From an uncultured Legionellales bacterium (GTDB lineage: Bacteria; Pseudomonadota; Gammaproteobacteria; Eutrophobiales; Eutrophobiaceae): a stretch of DNA of 40,168 bases. Below the pieces are notes generated by a model. It worked only from the letters and a program-made list of their open reading frames with translations, made no database searches and had not been told where the DNA came from. Of the stretch, positions 1 to 11,259 are shown piece by piece; positions within the stretch are counted from its first letter, which is position 1, and the number at the start of each line of letters is the position of its first letter. The position numbers and the translations under genes were made by a program. Where the stretch lies: the NCBI GenBank assembly GCA_913045195.1, contig CAJWQR010000009.1, forward strand, positions 1 to 40,168. The letters are read 5' to 3'.

Positions 1-37
1 CTTTCTTTTTAGAGGTATTTTTCTTTTTGGCAGCCAT
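1..37 (-). CDS. 5' end of an unidentified Lys-rich protein (partial)
   Basis: The minus strand shows an ATG at 37-35, preceded by GGAGAG about five bases upstream. It opens a frame reading MAAKKKNTSKKK before the window ends. The good ribosome binding site and position downstream of cysZ make a real gene start likely. The lysine-rich opening would suit a nucleic-acid-binding or histone-like protein, but twelve residues do not identify a family and no function is assigned. Confidence 0.5.
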   Translation of the reverse strand, partial: MAAKKKNTSKKK

Positions 38-116
38 TACTGCTCTCCGATAAATAAAACAGCGGGACTGTATACCAGAAAGCCTCAAAATGGGCAATTG
101 TTAATTAAGTATTTTT

Positions 117-857
117 CTAATGTTCCCGCTTTATAGATCCTATATACATGCTTGTTGCCCCTGCCACAGATACAGGAATAATAATGAAATTTAAAATAGG
201 TATTAACGTTAATAGCATGGCGCCTACACCAAAACCATAAATAAGTTGGCGATTTTCAGCTAGTTTCTCTCGTTGTTTTTCGAATACTATATCGTGATTA
301 CTCATGGGATAATCACAGTATTCAATAGCAATCATCCAGGAGCTAAAAACAAACCAAACCAATGGAGCAATAATATTTATTATTGGGATAAGAAATAAAA
401 GCAAAAGAATAGGTATTCTAATGGAGAAATAGATAAGTTTCCGGAATTCAGATCGCATAGAAACAATTATTAAATTTAGCGATAATTTTTTGTTGTTTGA
501 TTGTAATTGCATTCCAGTTAGCTTCTCTTCGACCGCTTTAGCTAATAATACGTTGAATGGTGCGCTAATTATGTTAGCAAAAATTGAAAAACAAAAGAAA
601 ACAACAATTGATATGCCTATAAAAAAAACTATCCTTATCAGCCATATTAACCACTCAATCCATCTCAATTGCGCCTGAAACGCCGTGATAAAATTCTCTA
701 ATATGTTAAAAGTGTGAAAAATTACTATCGTAAATAAAATAATATTTATCAATAAAGGGATTATTGTGTAAAAACGAATCTTGGGTTTAAAAATTAAAGC
801 AAATCCAGATAAAAAATAACTAAAACCACGTTTGAACTCATTCACGCTATGTTTCAA
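117..857 (-). CDS. cysZ: CysZ/EI24-family membrane protein (sulfate uptake)
   Basis: A 246-residue integral membrane protein of the CysZ (EI24) family, near the 253 residues of E. coli CysZ, which carries sulfate across the inner membrane for cysteine synthesis. The N-terminus ([19 protein letters not shown]) is family-typical. Hydrophobic segments lie at about 28-50, 68-98, 140-175 and 205-230, and the [17 protein letters not shown] stretch at about 95-110 is characteristic. The start is a TTG at 857-855 that overlaps the queF stop in the four bases TTGA, so the two genes are probably translationally coupled. No other sulfate-assimilation genes are visible, so the substrate rests on family membership alone. 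Confidence 0.85.
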   Translation of the reverse strand: MKHSVNEFKRGFSYFLSGFALIFKPKIRFYTIIPLLINIILFTIVIFHTFNILENFITAFQAQLRWIEWLIWLIRIVFFIGISIVVFFCFSIFANIISAPFNVLLAKAVEEKLTGMQLQSNNKKLSLNLIIVSMRSEFRKLIYFSIRIPILLLLFLIPIINIIAPLVWFVFSSWMIAIEYCDYPMSNHDIVFEKQREKLAENRQLIYGFGVGAMLLTLIPILNFIIIPVSVAGATSMYIGSIKREH

Positions 858-1237
858 AGGGATTTATACTCAGGAGACCACCCCTCCTTAACATGTTCAG
901 CCACAACACTTGTATAGATACCTCCACGGACATTAAAGTTTGCTTTAAGACTCATAAATCGTGGTGAAATAGTGACTACTAAGTCATTAAGAATTTTATT
1001 AGTTACTGCTTCATGAAAAGCCCCGTGATCACGATATGACCAAATATAAAATTTTAGTGATTTGAGTTCAACACAGAGATCGTCAGGGATGTAATTAATC
1101 TTTAATACAGCAAAATCTGGTTGTCCTGTTTTTGGGCATAAACAGCTAAATTCCGGTATTTCAATTTTTATTGTGAAATCACGCTCAGAATATGGGTTTG
1201 GAAATGTCTCTAGAATGTCTATAGTTTGATTTGGCAT
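854..1237 (-). CDS. queF: NADPH-dependent 7-cyano-7-deazaguanine (preQ0) reductase, short type I
   Basis: QueF reduces the nitrile of preQ0 to the amine preQ1 in queuosine tRNA modification. The protein has 127 residues and one T-fold unit, so it is the short YkvM-like form, not the two-domain form of about 280 residues found in E. coli. The active-site motif [10 protein letters not shown] carries the thioimide-forming Cys34 and Asp41. The family motif E-L-K-S-L-K at 57-62 is followed by the aromatic run FYIWSY, and His71/Glu76 follow. The ATG at 1237 is preceded by a duplicated A-rich leader instead of a clear Shine-Dalgarno. It is the first gene of a queF-cysZ pair, divergent from smc. Confidence 0.93.
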   Translation of the reverse strand: MPNQTIDILETFPNPYSERDFTIKIEIPEFSCLCPKTGQPDFAVLKINYIPDDLCVELKSLKFYIWSYRDHGAFHEAVTNKILNDLVVTISPRFMSLKANFNVRGGIYTSVVAEHVKEGWSPEYKSL

Positions 1238-1240
1238 TTT

Positions 1241-1266
1241 ATTTTTCTCTTTTTATTTTTCTCTTT
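1241..1266. repeat. Tandem repeat in the queF leader
   Basis: ATTTTTCTCTTTTT at 1241-1254 is followed at once by ATTTTTCTCTTT at 1255-1266. On the queF strand this duplicates a purine-rich AAAGAGAAAAAT element just before the start codon. It may give two weak ribosome-binding segments, or may only be slippage in low-complexity sequence. Confidence 0.6.
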
Positions 1267-1287
1267 GTTTTCTGGCGATGGCTCTAT

Positions 1288-1330
1288 ATTATAGCGACCA
1301 AGTGCTGTGCAAAATAAGATTTAAATCTTA
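1288..1330 (-). promoter_or_regulatory. Candidate queF promoter with 16-bp palindrome
   Basis: On the minus strand a perfect TATAAT lies at 1293-1288, about 50 bases before the queF start. The -35 is weak. The region where a -35 box would fall, 1315-1330, is the perfect 16-bp palindrome TAAGATTTAAATCTTA, which could be an operator. About one palindrome this long is expected by chance in 40 kb of such AT-rich DNA, so only the position makes it notable. Confidence 0.35.
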
Positions 1331-1410
1331 ATCAATTATATAGTTAAAAAATTATATAAAAACAATATCTTAAAATAATAAGTTAATCTTATTTATTAAA
1401 TTTTATACGT

Positions 1411-1437
1411 TTGGACAGGGAGCTAGAACTCTAGTAT
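1411..1437 (+). promoter_or_regulatory. Candidate smc promoter, nearly leaderless
   Basis: TTGGAC (1411-1416) and TAGTAT (1432-1437) are separated by 15 bases. Both boxes are imperfect and the spacing is short. If used, transcription would start about 4 to 6 bases before the smc ATG at 1449, leaving no room for a Shine-Dalgarno, and none is visible there. Confidence 0.3.
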
Positions 1438-1448
1438 CGTATCACCTC

Positions 1449-4415
1449 ATGCGTCTATGCAATATAAAACTTTCTGGTTTTAAATCATTTGTAGACCCGA
1501 CCAATCTCATTGCCCCAGGTAGCCTCGTTGGAATCGTTGGTCCAAATGGTTGTGGAAAATCCAATATAATTGATGCCGTTACTTGGGTAATGGGTGAAAG
1601 TTCCGCAAAACATTTAAGAGGCGAGTTACTAACAGATGTTATTTTTAGTGGTTCTGGTACACGTCAGCCAGTTGGGCAAGCTTCTGTTGAATTAGTTTTT
1701 GATAATACTGAAAAAAAATTAGGTGGGCAGTACGCAAGTTACAATGAAATCTCAATAAAACGTCAAATTAATCGTGATGGTGTCTCGGTATACTATTTAA
1801 ATGGCACAAGATGTCGTAGAAAAGATATAACAGCGATATTTCTTGGCACTGGTCTGGGTCCACGCAGCTATGCAATTATTGAGCAAGGCATGATTTCAAG
1901 ACTGATTGAAGCTAAACCAGAAGAGTTAAGGGTTTTTATTGAAGAAGCTGCAGGCATTTCAAAATATCGTGAGCGACGCAGAGAAACAGAAAACAGAATA
2001 AAACATACAAAAGAAAATCTTGATCGACTTAATGATCTTCGTGAAGAACTTGAAAAACAACTAAACCATTTAAATCGTCAGGCAAAAGGAGCCGAACGAT
2101 ATAAAAATTTAAAAAGGGAACACCGCAAACTTAGCTCAGAATTACTTGCATTAAATTGGCGTGATTTAAACAAAGAGGTTAGAAGCCTACAGAAAGACGC
2201 AAACGAAAAAGAAAATGCAGTTGAATTAGTTGTCGCAAAAACACGATCAAAGGAAACGGAAATCGAAGGATTTCGTAATAACTTGAGTGAGGCAAATGAA
2301 CATTTTAGTAAAATGCAATCAAGTTTTTATCAAGTCTCTAGCGATATATCTCAACAAGAGCAAAATTTAAAGTTTGAACGTGAAAAAATTACTACCGCCG
2401 AAGTGGAGCTTGTTAAAGCTCGCGGGACTTATACAGATATAGAAGGCCAGCAAAAATCTGATCAAAAAGAGTATGAAATTCTAGATAAAGAATTAAGGCA
2501 ATTAGAGCCCGAGCTTAATGACTTTAGAAATGACAATAAAAAAGCACACGAACTTTTTGTAACTAAACAAAATGATGTAAAGAAATATCGCGATAAAACA
2601 AGAGAACTGTTGTCCGAGCTTGATATAGTGCGCCATGATTTTCAACGCCTTAATGGTCAGTTAGCTTCACTAGAAATATTGAGAGACTCGGTTGTTGAGG
2701 ATGATCAGGATTTATGTGAATGGCTAAAAGAGAATGATCTGGATAAGAAAATTCGCCTTTCTCAGTCAATTAAAATCGAATCTGAATGGAGATATGCGCT
2801 GGAAACAGTGTTAAATTCACGTCTGCACCATTTTTGTACTGACAATATTAGCGAATATCTGGATAAACTCGAAAATGCACCAGGAAAATTTGGGTTAATA
2901 AATTCAAGTAAAACTGAAAAGTTATCAAAAAAAGAAAATTTTCCACGTCTTTTAGACCAAATAAAAACAAATGTTCGCGCTCCTTTTTTCTTAGAAAATA
3001 TTTTTGTAGCTGATTCACTGAAAGATGCAGCAAAAATGTTAGCAAAGATCAATGACACACAAAGCATTGTAACTAAAAAAGGAATATGGTTAGGTAAAGA
3101 TTGGGTCGTTGTGAATAACATTACGGATGAAAATGAGAGTATATTATTTAGGGAAGAAGAAATAGGTCGTCTCAAAATAGAGATTGATGCAAGTGAAGGA
3201 AATATTAAATTGCTTGAATCCGCTCTAAGTGAAACTGAAGATAGCCTAGAAGAAAGTGAGTCAATTTTAAGCGATCATCAATCTTCGTTAACCGAGCAAC
3301 AAGATAATATTTCCTCGCTCAGAGAAATTCTTGCTTCAAAAAGTTCTCGCCACACTTCATACAAAGAAGTAATTGAAAGAAGTAATATTCAACTAAGTAA
3401 ATTGAAGGAGCAAGTATCGAATTTTGAACAGGGTTTATCGGATACAAAAACTCCAATAAAAAATATTCAAAGCAGAATAGCTAGCTTATTAAAAGATAAA
3501 CTTCGTGCTGAGAATAAACTTAAAGACGCACGTATCAATACTGAGTCATTCGAAATTAAAATACGAGAATCCGAGCAAAATCGACATAAATACGAACAAG
3601 AACTCGAAGGCTTACGTAATAATTTGGAAAAATCTCGTCTAGACGTTAATAGTTGTCAAGTTAAAATAGAAGCTGTAGAGGAACAGTTATTACAAGAAAA
3701 AGAAACCGCAAGCGACTTACTTACATCTATAGATGAAATTGCAAGTAAAGATGATTGGAAAGATCAATTAGAGACTATTGATCGAAAAATTCAACGCTTG
3801 GGACCAATAAATTTGGCTGCAATTGATGAATATAATCAGAATGCTGAACGAAAAACATACCTGGATAGTCAAAACAAAGATTTGACTGATGCTTTAACTA
3901 CACTTGAGAATGCTATTCGTAAGATTGACAAAGAGTCACGTACACGATTTAAAGAAACATTTGATGAGCTAAATAAAAATATAAAAGACATGTTTCCAAA
4001 GTTATTTGGTGGCGGACATGCTTACCTTCAGTTAACAGGCGATGAACTTTTAAATACAGGTGTTTCAATAATGGCGCAACCGCCTGGAAAGAAAAATACA
4101 AATATTCATCTGCTATCGGGCGGTGAAAAAGCTTTAACTGCAGTCGCCCTTGTATTTGCTATATTTAAATTAAATCCAGCGCCATTTTGCATATTAGATG
4201 AAGTTGATGCCCCTCTTGATGACTATAATGTCAGTCGTTTTTGCGAATTGGTTAAATCGATGTCTGATGATATCCAGTTTATTTTTATTACTCATAATAA
4301 AATCACAATGGAGATTGCGAATCAACTTCTTGGTGTAACAATGCATGAAGCAGGCGTATCACGTCTTGTATCTGTTGATGTGGATGAAGCTGTTGAAATG
4401 GCTGAAACAGCATGA
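1449..4415 (+). CDS. smc: Chromosome partition protein SMC (short-armed)
   Basis: SMC is an ATPase that dimerises and, with ScpA and ScpB, loops and organises the nucleoid. The N-terminus MRLCNIKLSGFKSFVDPT is typical. Walker A GPNGCGKS lies at 31-38, the ABC signature LLSGGEKA at about 888-895 and Walker B plus D-loop (CILDEVDAPLDD) at about 914-925. The hinge spans roughly 405-565. Between head and hinge lie charged coiled coils at about 175-400 and 570-765. The length is 988 residues, whereas bacterial SMC is usually 1150-1190, and the loss falls in both arms while heads and hinge look complete. smc-zipA-ligA order is as in Pseudomonas. No Shine-Dalgarno precedes the ATG. Confidence 0.97.
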   Translation: MRLCNIKLSGFKSFVDPTNLIAPGSLVGIVGPNGCGKSNIIDAVTWVMGESSAKHLRGELLTDVIFSGSGTRQPVGQASVELVFDNTEKKLGGQYASYNEISIKRQINRDGVSVYYLNGTRCRRKDITAIFLGTGLGPRSYAIIEQGMISRLIEAKPEELRVFIEEAAGISKYRERRRETENRIKHTKENLDRLNDLREELEKQLNHLNRQAKGAERYKNLKREHRKLSSELLALNWRDLNKEVRSLQKDANEKENAVELVVAKTRSKETEIEGFRNNLSEANEHFSKMQSSFYQVSSDISQQEQNLKFEREKITTAEVELVKARGTYTDIEGQQKSDQKEYEILDKELRQLEPELNDFRNDNKKAHELFVTKQNDVKKYRDKTRELLSELDIVRHDFQRLNGQLASLEILRDSVVEDDQDLCEWLKENDLDKKIRLSQSIKIESEWRYALETVLNSRLHHFCTDNISEYLDKLENAPGKFGLINSSKTEKLSKKENFPRLLDQIKTNVRAPFFLENIFVADSLKDAAKMLAKINDTQSIVTKKGIWLGKDWVVVNNITDENESILFREEEIGRLKIEIDASEGNIKLLESALSETEDSLEESESILSDHQSSLTEQQDNISSLREILASKSSRHTSYKEVIERSNIQLSKLKEQVSNFEQGLSDTKTPIKNIQSRIASLLKDKLRAENKLKDARINTESFEIKIRESEQNRHKYEQELEGLRNNLEKSRLDVNSCQVKIEAVEEQLLQEKETASDLLTSIDEIASKDDWKDQLETIDRKIQRLGPINLAAIDEYNQNAERKTYLDSQNKDLTDALTTLENAIRKIDKESRTRFKETFDELNKNIKDMFPKLFGGGHAYLQLTGDELLNTGVSIMAQPPGKKNTNIHLLSGGEKALTAVALVFAIFKLNPAPFCILDEVDAPLDDYNVSRFCELVKSMSDDIQFIFITHNKITMEIANQLLGVTMHEAGVSRLVSVDVDEAVEMAETA

Positions 4416-4439
4416 TTGTATTAAAATAGATTGTGTAGA

Positions 4440-4468
4440 TTGAAATACTTCTCTATGTACCCTATAAG
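4440..4468 (+). promoter_or_regulatory. Sigma-70-type promoter for zipA-ligA
   Basis: TTGAAA (4440-4445) and TATAAG (4463-4468) are spaced by exactly 17 bases, each five of six matches to consensus. The start point would be near 4475, giving a leader of about 33 bases before zipA. This would let zipA-ligA be expressed separately from smc. Confidence 0.6.
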
Positions 4469-4507
4469 TCAAATTATGTTTTTTTAAATCAAGCGAATTT
4501 GTAAACG

Positions 4508-7362
<2,855 letters not shown>

Positions 7363-7375
7363 TATAATTTTTTTA

Positions 7376-8284
7376 TTATTTTTCCGCAATTACGTTATTA
7401 CGACCAGCATTCTTTGCGTCATATAATAATTTATCAGCACGTTCTATAAACGTAATGGAGTCATCGTCATCATGTAATTTAGCTAACCCAATAGATACAG
7501 AAATTTTTATTTTTACATCATTGCAATTAAATTCATTTTCATCAATATTATTTCTTACACGATTTGCTAATTTTTTTGCGCCATCTAGTATTGAATTCCT
7601 AAGAATAATGCAAAATTCATCACCACCATAACGAAATACCAAATCACTTCGCCGCATAAATTTTGTTAGCTCTTGTCCTAAAAGATTTAAGAGAACGTCA
7701 CCAATATTATGGCCAAAATTATCATTTATTTTTTTAAAATTATCCAGATCTATCATCATTAATAAAAGTTTTTGTTCATATCTATGAGCAAAATCAATTT
7801 CTTGATTAATAATCTTATTGAATAATGTACGATTATTTAATTTTGTTACAGGATCAATGCTCGCGTTTGTTATTGCTTGCCTATAAAGTAGCGCATTATT
7901 TATTGGCTGCACTAAAACCGACATTAGATTTTTAATTTGATTAATTTCCCACTTATTAAATTTTATATTTCTAGCTATGACAAATTTACCAAGGCTATTA
8001 TTATTTATTTTCAGATTAAAAATTAATTTTTCCTTAATTATTTCACCTAAATCTATATTAATATTTTCGACAGAATTTTTATAATTTAAATAATCGTGAG
8101 AAACCATTTTCTTTAGTTCATGGTCAAAAAGTTCTATCAGAATATTTATGTCAAGAGTACTTTGTAGTATATACATAGTACGCAATGATTCTTCAGTTAG
8201 AGATTCTACTTTTTTTATAGGCTTAATGATTATAATAGAATTCTTTCTATTATTGTGATCAGCAGAATTTTTAGTCTTTTTCAT
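7376..8284 (-). CDS. Diguanylate cyclase with N-terminal GAF-like region
   Basis: A soluble protein of 302 residues predicted to make cyclic di-GMP. The C-terminal GGDEF domain starts near residue 137 (DPVTKLNNR). Its active-site motif GGDEF at 220-224 is intact, and an inhibitory product-binding RxxD (Arg211 to Asp214) stands five residues before it, so feedback inhibition is likely. There is no transmembrane segment. Residues about 30-130 resemble a degenerate GAF-type sensor; the ligand is unknown. It lies 25 bases downstream of nadB on the same strand and probably shares its transcript. No Shine-Dalgarno is visible. Enzyme activity is inferred from the motif, and the signalling target is unknown. 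Confidence 0.88.
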   Translation of the reverse strand: MKKTKNSADHNNRKNSIIIIKPIKKVESLTEESLRTMYILQSTLDINILIELFDHELKKMVSHDYLNYKNSVENINIDLGEIIKEKLIFNLKINNNSLGKFVIARNIKFNKWEINQIKNLMSVLVQPINNALLYRQAITNASIDPVTKLNNRTLFNKIINQEIDFAHRYEQKLLLMMIDLDNFKKINDNFGHNIGDVLLNLLGQELTKFMRRSDLVFRYGGDEFCIILRNSILDGAKKLANRVRNNIDENEFNCNDVKIKISVSIGLAKLHDDDDSITFIERADKLLYDAKNAGRNNVIAEK

Positions 8285-8309
8285 AAAATAAAATAATTTT
8301 TTATTTGTT

Positions 8310-9941
8310 TTAGGCTGCGATATGGTTATTTGTTATTTTTTTTGATTCTATTATTGTATCTTTTGGAGTATCAATATTGTTAGTAACAGGAAAATCAGTA
8401 GTGTAGTGTAACCCACGGCTTTCTTTTCTTCTTAATGCGGATTTGATAATTAATTCTGCTACCAAAGCTAAATTTCTTAGCTCAATAAGATCTTTGGTTA
8501 TTCTAAAATTTCCATAATATTCGGTAATTTCAGATTGTAATAATTTTATTCTGTGGTGAGCTCTATGAAGCCGTTTAGTTGTTCTAACAATACCCACATA
8601 ATCCCACATAAATCTTCTGATTTCGTCCCAGTTATGACTTACAACAACTTCTTCATCAGAATTTGTGACGCGACTTTCATCCCATTCAGGAATTCTTTCT
8701 GGCATATCTGATTCAGATAAATTTTGCTGTATGTGTTTGTATGCAGAATGAGCAAAAACAAAACATTCTAACAATGAATTACTTGCCATTCTGTTAGCGC
8801 CATGTAACCCAGAATAACTAACTTCGCCGATAGCATAAAGCCCAGGCATATCTGTTTGACCATTTTTATTAATCAGCACTCCGCCACATGTATAGTGAGC
8901 AGCTGGCACTACAGGTATTGGCTCAGCTGATATATTAATACCTAAATTTAGGCAATGTTTATAAATATTTGGAAAATGCTGTTCAATAAACTCTGTAGAT
9001 TTATTAGATATATCCAAGTAAACACAATCATGTCCCAAACGCTTCATTTCATGGTCAATGGCTTTGGCGACAATATCTCTTGGCGCAAGTTCTTGGCGCT
9101 TATCGTAACGATGCATAAATTCATTACCATTTTTTAGAAGTAACTTTGCTCCTTCTCCTCTCAACGCTTCAGATATTAAAAATGATTTTGCCATAGGATG
9201 ATAAAGACAGGTTGGGTGAAACTGTATGAATTCCATATTTGCTATTCGACAGCCAATACGAGACGCCATTGCAATCCCATCTCCAGTGCAACTATCTGGA
9301 TTGCTTGTATAAAGATAGACTTTACCTGCACCACCAGTCGCTAGTACAACATTACGAGCCCTGAAGACTTTGACTTTCTTCTTTCGACTATCAAGGACAT
9401 AAGCTCCAGTACAACGTCGTCTATTTTTTGATAGCTTATGCGTGGTAATTAAGTCAACAGCTACGTGATGTTCAAATAGCTCTATGTTTTTATGCTTTCG
9501 TACTCTTGATTCTAAAGTAGTTTCTATGGCTTTACCGGTTGCATCAGCAGCATGAATGACTCGTCGGTGACTGTGCCCGCCTTCTTTATGAAGATGAAAG
9601 GGCGATGTTGTTTTAGCAGACTCATTTGAACGAGTAAAATCAACACCCATATCAACTAACCAATCGATACTTTCTTGCGCTCTTTCTACAACAAAACGAA
9701 CAATTTCAGAATTACATAAACCGGCGCCTGTTGTTAAGGTGTCTTGGACGTGCGACTCAATTGAATCATGTTTATCCAGTACCGCTGAAACACCACCTTG
9801 GGCGTAGAGGGTAGCGCCTTCAATTAAGGCATCTTTTGATAAAATGGCAACATTTGATTGATCTGCTAATTTTAGGGCTAGACTTAAACCCGCGGCTCCG
9901 CTACCAATTATTAAAATATCATATTCTAGTTGGTCATGCAT
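8310..9941 (-). CDS. nadB: L-aspartate oxidase
   Basis: NadB oxidises L-aspartate to iminoaspartate, the first step of de novo NAD synthesis, using FAD. The 543-residue protein starts with the dinucleotide-binding motif [13 protein letters not shown] (Gly13, Gly15, Gly18). It keeps the flavin and substrate regions of the succinate dehydrogenase/NadB family: ATGGAGKVY near 210, [18 protein letters not shown], the catalytic-loop Arg in [10 protein letters not shown], and HYTCGGV followed by [26 protein letters not shown]-terminal helical part follows. It is divergent from rpoE, exactly as in Pseudomonas. The ATG at 9941 has only a weak ribosome binding site. Confidence 0.96.
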   Translation of the reverse strand: MHDQLEYDILIIGSGAAGLSLALKLADQSNVAILSKDALIEGATLYAQGGVSAVLDKHDSIESHVQDTLTTGAGLCNSEIVRFVVERAQESIDWLVDMGVDFTRSNESAKTTSPFHLHKEGGHSHRRVIHAADATGKAIETTLESRVRKHKNIELFEHHVAVDLITTHKLSKNRRRCTGAYVLDSRKKKVKVFRARNVVLATGGAGKVYLYTSNPDSCTGDGIAMASRIGCRIANMEFIQFHPTCLYHPMAKSFLISEALRGEGAKLLLKNGNEFMHRYDKRQELAPRDIVAKAIDHEMKRLGHDCVYLDISNKSTEFIEQHFPNIYKHCLNLGINISAEPIPVVPAAHYTCGGVLINKNGQTDMPGLYAIGEVSYSGLHGANRMASNSLLECFVFAHSAYKHIQQNLSESDMPERIPEWDESRVTNSDEEVVVSHNWDEIRRFMWDYVGIVRTTKRLHRAHHRIKLLQSEITEYYGNFRITKDLIELRNLALVAELIIKSALRRKESRGLHYTTDFPVTNNIDTPKDTIIESKKITNNHIAA

Positions 9942-10081
9942 ATGTCTTAAGGTAATATAGTGATTTCTTTATCTAACTCTTTGATTATATAATATTAATA
10001 TGTTCATTATATTTTTCTATAAATTTTTAAAAATATTTTTACTATTTATATGGAAAATACTACCACATGAGGAAGGGCCTA

Positions 10082-10660
10082 ATGCCCGATAATATTACAG
10101 ATAAAGAGATAATAGAGCGCGTAAAAAATGGCGATAAAAAAGCCTACGACCTTCTTGTGCTTAAATATCAGCAACGGGTTATTAATCTTATTTCGAGGTT
10201 TGTCAAAAATCATGCTGATGCGCTTGATGTTTCTCAAGAGACATTTATAAAGGCATACAAAGCTCTGCCAAATTTTCGCGGAGAAAGTGCTTTTTATACT
10301 TGGTTATATCGAATTGCAGTTAATACGGCAAAAAATCATTTAACTGTTCAGTCCCGTAAAATCACAAAAAGTGATTACGATGTTACTGAAATTGAACAAA
10401 TCGAGGGTAATATGACTCTAACCGAGCAGACGACTCCAGAAAATTTATTAATTAAAGATGAATTACAGGATATTGTGCTCAATACTATCGAAAATTTACC
10501 CGAAGATCTAAAATCAGCCATTATGCTTCGGGAAATTGAAGGGTTAAGTTACGAAGAAATAGCAGCCGTAATGGAATGCCCGGTAGGGACAGTCAGATCG
10601 AGAATATTTCGGGCTCGTGAAACAATTGATAATAAAATTAAACCTCTGTTAAAGAATTAA
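10082..10660 (+). CDS. rpoE: ECF sigma factor RpoE/AlgU
   Basis: An extracytoplasmic-stress sigma factor of 192 residues (AlgU has 193). Region 2 includes DLLVLKYQQRV, DVSQETFIKAYKAL and the -10-recognising FRGESAFYTWLYRIAVNTAKNH. Region 4 includes LPEDLKSAIMLREIEGLSYEEIAAVMECPVGTVRSRIFRAR. I place the start at ATG 10082 because GAGGAAGG (10069-10076) sits at ideal spacing; an in-frame ATG at 10067 overlaps that site and is unlikely. It heads rpoE-rseA-rseB-mucD. I did not find a convincing sigma-E-type promoter (GAACTT with TCTGA) upstream, so autoregulation is not shown by the sequence. Confidence 0.96.
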   Translation: MPDNITDKEIIERVKNGDKKAYDLLVLKYQQRVINLISRFVKNHADALDVSQETFIKAYKALPNFRGESAFYTWLYRIAVNTAKNHLTVQSRKITKSDYDVTEIEQIEGNMTLTEQTTPENLLIKDELQDIVLNTIENLPEDLKSAIMLREIEGLSYEEIAAVMECPVGTVRSRIFRARETIDNKIKPLLKN

Positions 10661-10676
10661 GTGAAAGGCAAGTATT

Positions 10677-11252
10677 ATGAAAAAAGATAATAATGAGCAT
10701 CTATCAGCTCTAATTGATGGGGAAGATTGTGATGATAAGGATGTCTTAGAAAAACTTGTTAGTGATGACAGCATGAAGAGCACATGGCAGCGTTATCATT
10801 TAATCGGTGATTGTCTTCGAGGCAACTTACCGGAGAAAATTCATAATAATTATTTAAAAGATTTAAACAAGCTACTGTATAACGAACCTACTTTACTATC
10901 GCCTAAGAGACATAAATTATTTAGTCGCGAACCCCTAATCGGTTTTGCAATAGCTGCCTCAGTAGCTACGCTAGCAGTATTAAATATTCAACATAGAAAT
11001 GATATGCCTTCTCAAGTTACAACAAAATCAGTAGTTATGGATGAGAAAATAATTGATTCTCAATTTGACACTTTTAGTTTTCCTGAGGCACCTATTTCTA
11101 CTGCTGCAGTTCAAGAAGACGCCGAATTTGATTTACTTTCAAAACAACGGTTAAATAATTATTTAATTAATCACAGCAGATCTAGACATAACATTAAGAT
11201 GAATACTATATTGCCTTATGCAAGGATCGTGACAATTGACCCTAAGGAGTAA
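10677..11252 (+). CDS. rseA: Anti-sigma factor RseA/MucA
   Basis: A single-pass inner-membrane anti-sigma factor of 191 residues that should hold RpoE inactive until its periplasmic part is cut under envelope stress. The cytoplasmic N-terminal domain has the family pattern LSALIDGE, then WQRYHLIGDCLRG at about 37-49. One membrane helix lies at about 85-103 (GFAIAASVATLAVL). The periplasmic C-terminus ends in RLNNYLINHS and LPYARIVTI, matching the MucA tail that contacts MucB. An AAAGG ribosome site precedes the ATG. It lies 16 bases after rpoE and 7 bases before the rseB start, so co-expression is expected. Confidence 0.92.
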   Translation: MKKDNNEHLSALIDGEDCDDKDVLEKLVSDDSMKSTWQRYHLIGDCLRGNLPEKIHNNYLKDLNKLLYNEPTLLSPKRHKLFSREPLIGFAIAASVATLAVLNIQHRNDMPSQVTTKSVVMDEKIIDSQFDTFSFPEAPISTAAVQEDAEFDLLSKQRLNNYLINHSRSRHNIKMNTILPYARIVTIDPKE

Positions 11253-11259
11253 TTTTTTT

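Noticed and set aside
10067-10081. Upstream ATG of rpoE
   Set aside because: It overlaps the GAGGAAGG ribosome site that serves ATG 10082, and AlgU-type proteins have the shorter N-terminus.
9942-10081. Sigma-E promoter before rpoE
   Set aside because: No match to GAACTT with TCTGA at suitable spacing was found; only AT-rich TATAAT-like sequence is visible.
11236-11259. Earlier TTG start for rseB inside rseA
   Set aside because: TTG 11260 has AAGGAG upstream and gives a proper signal peptide.
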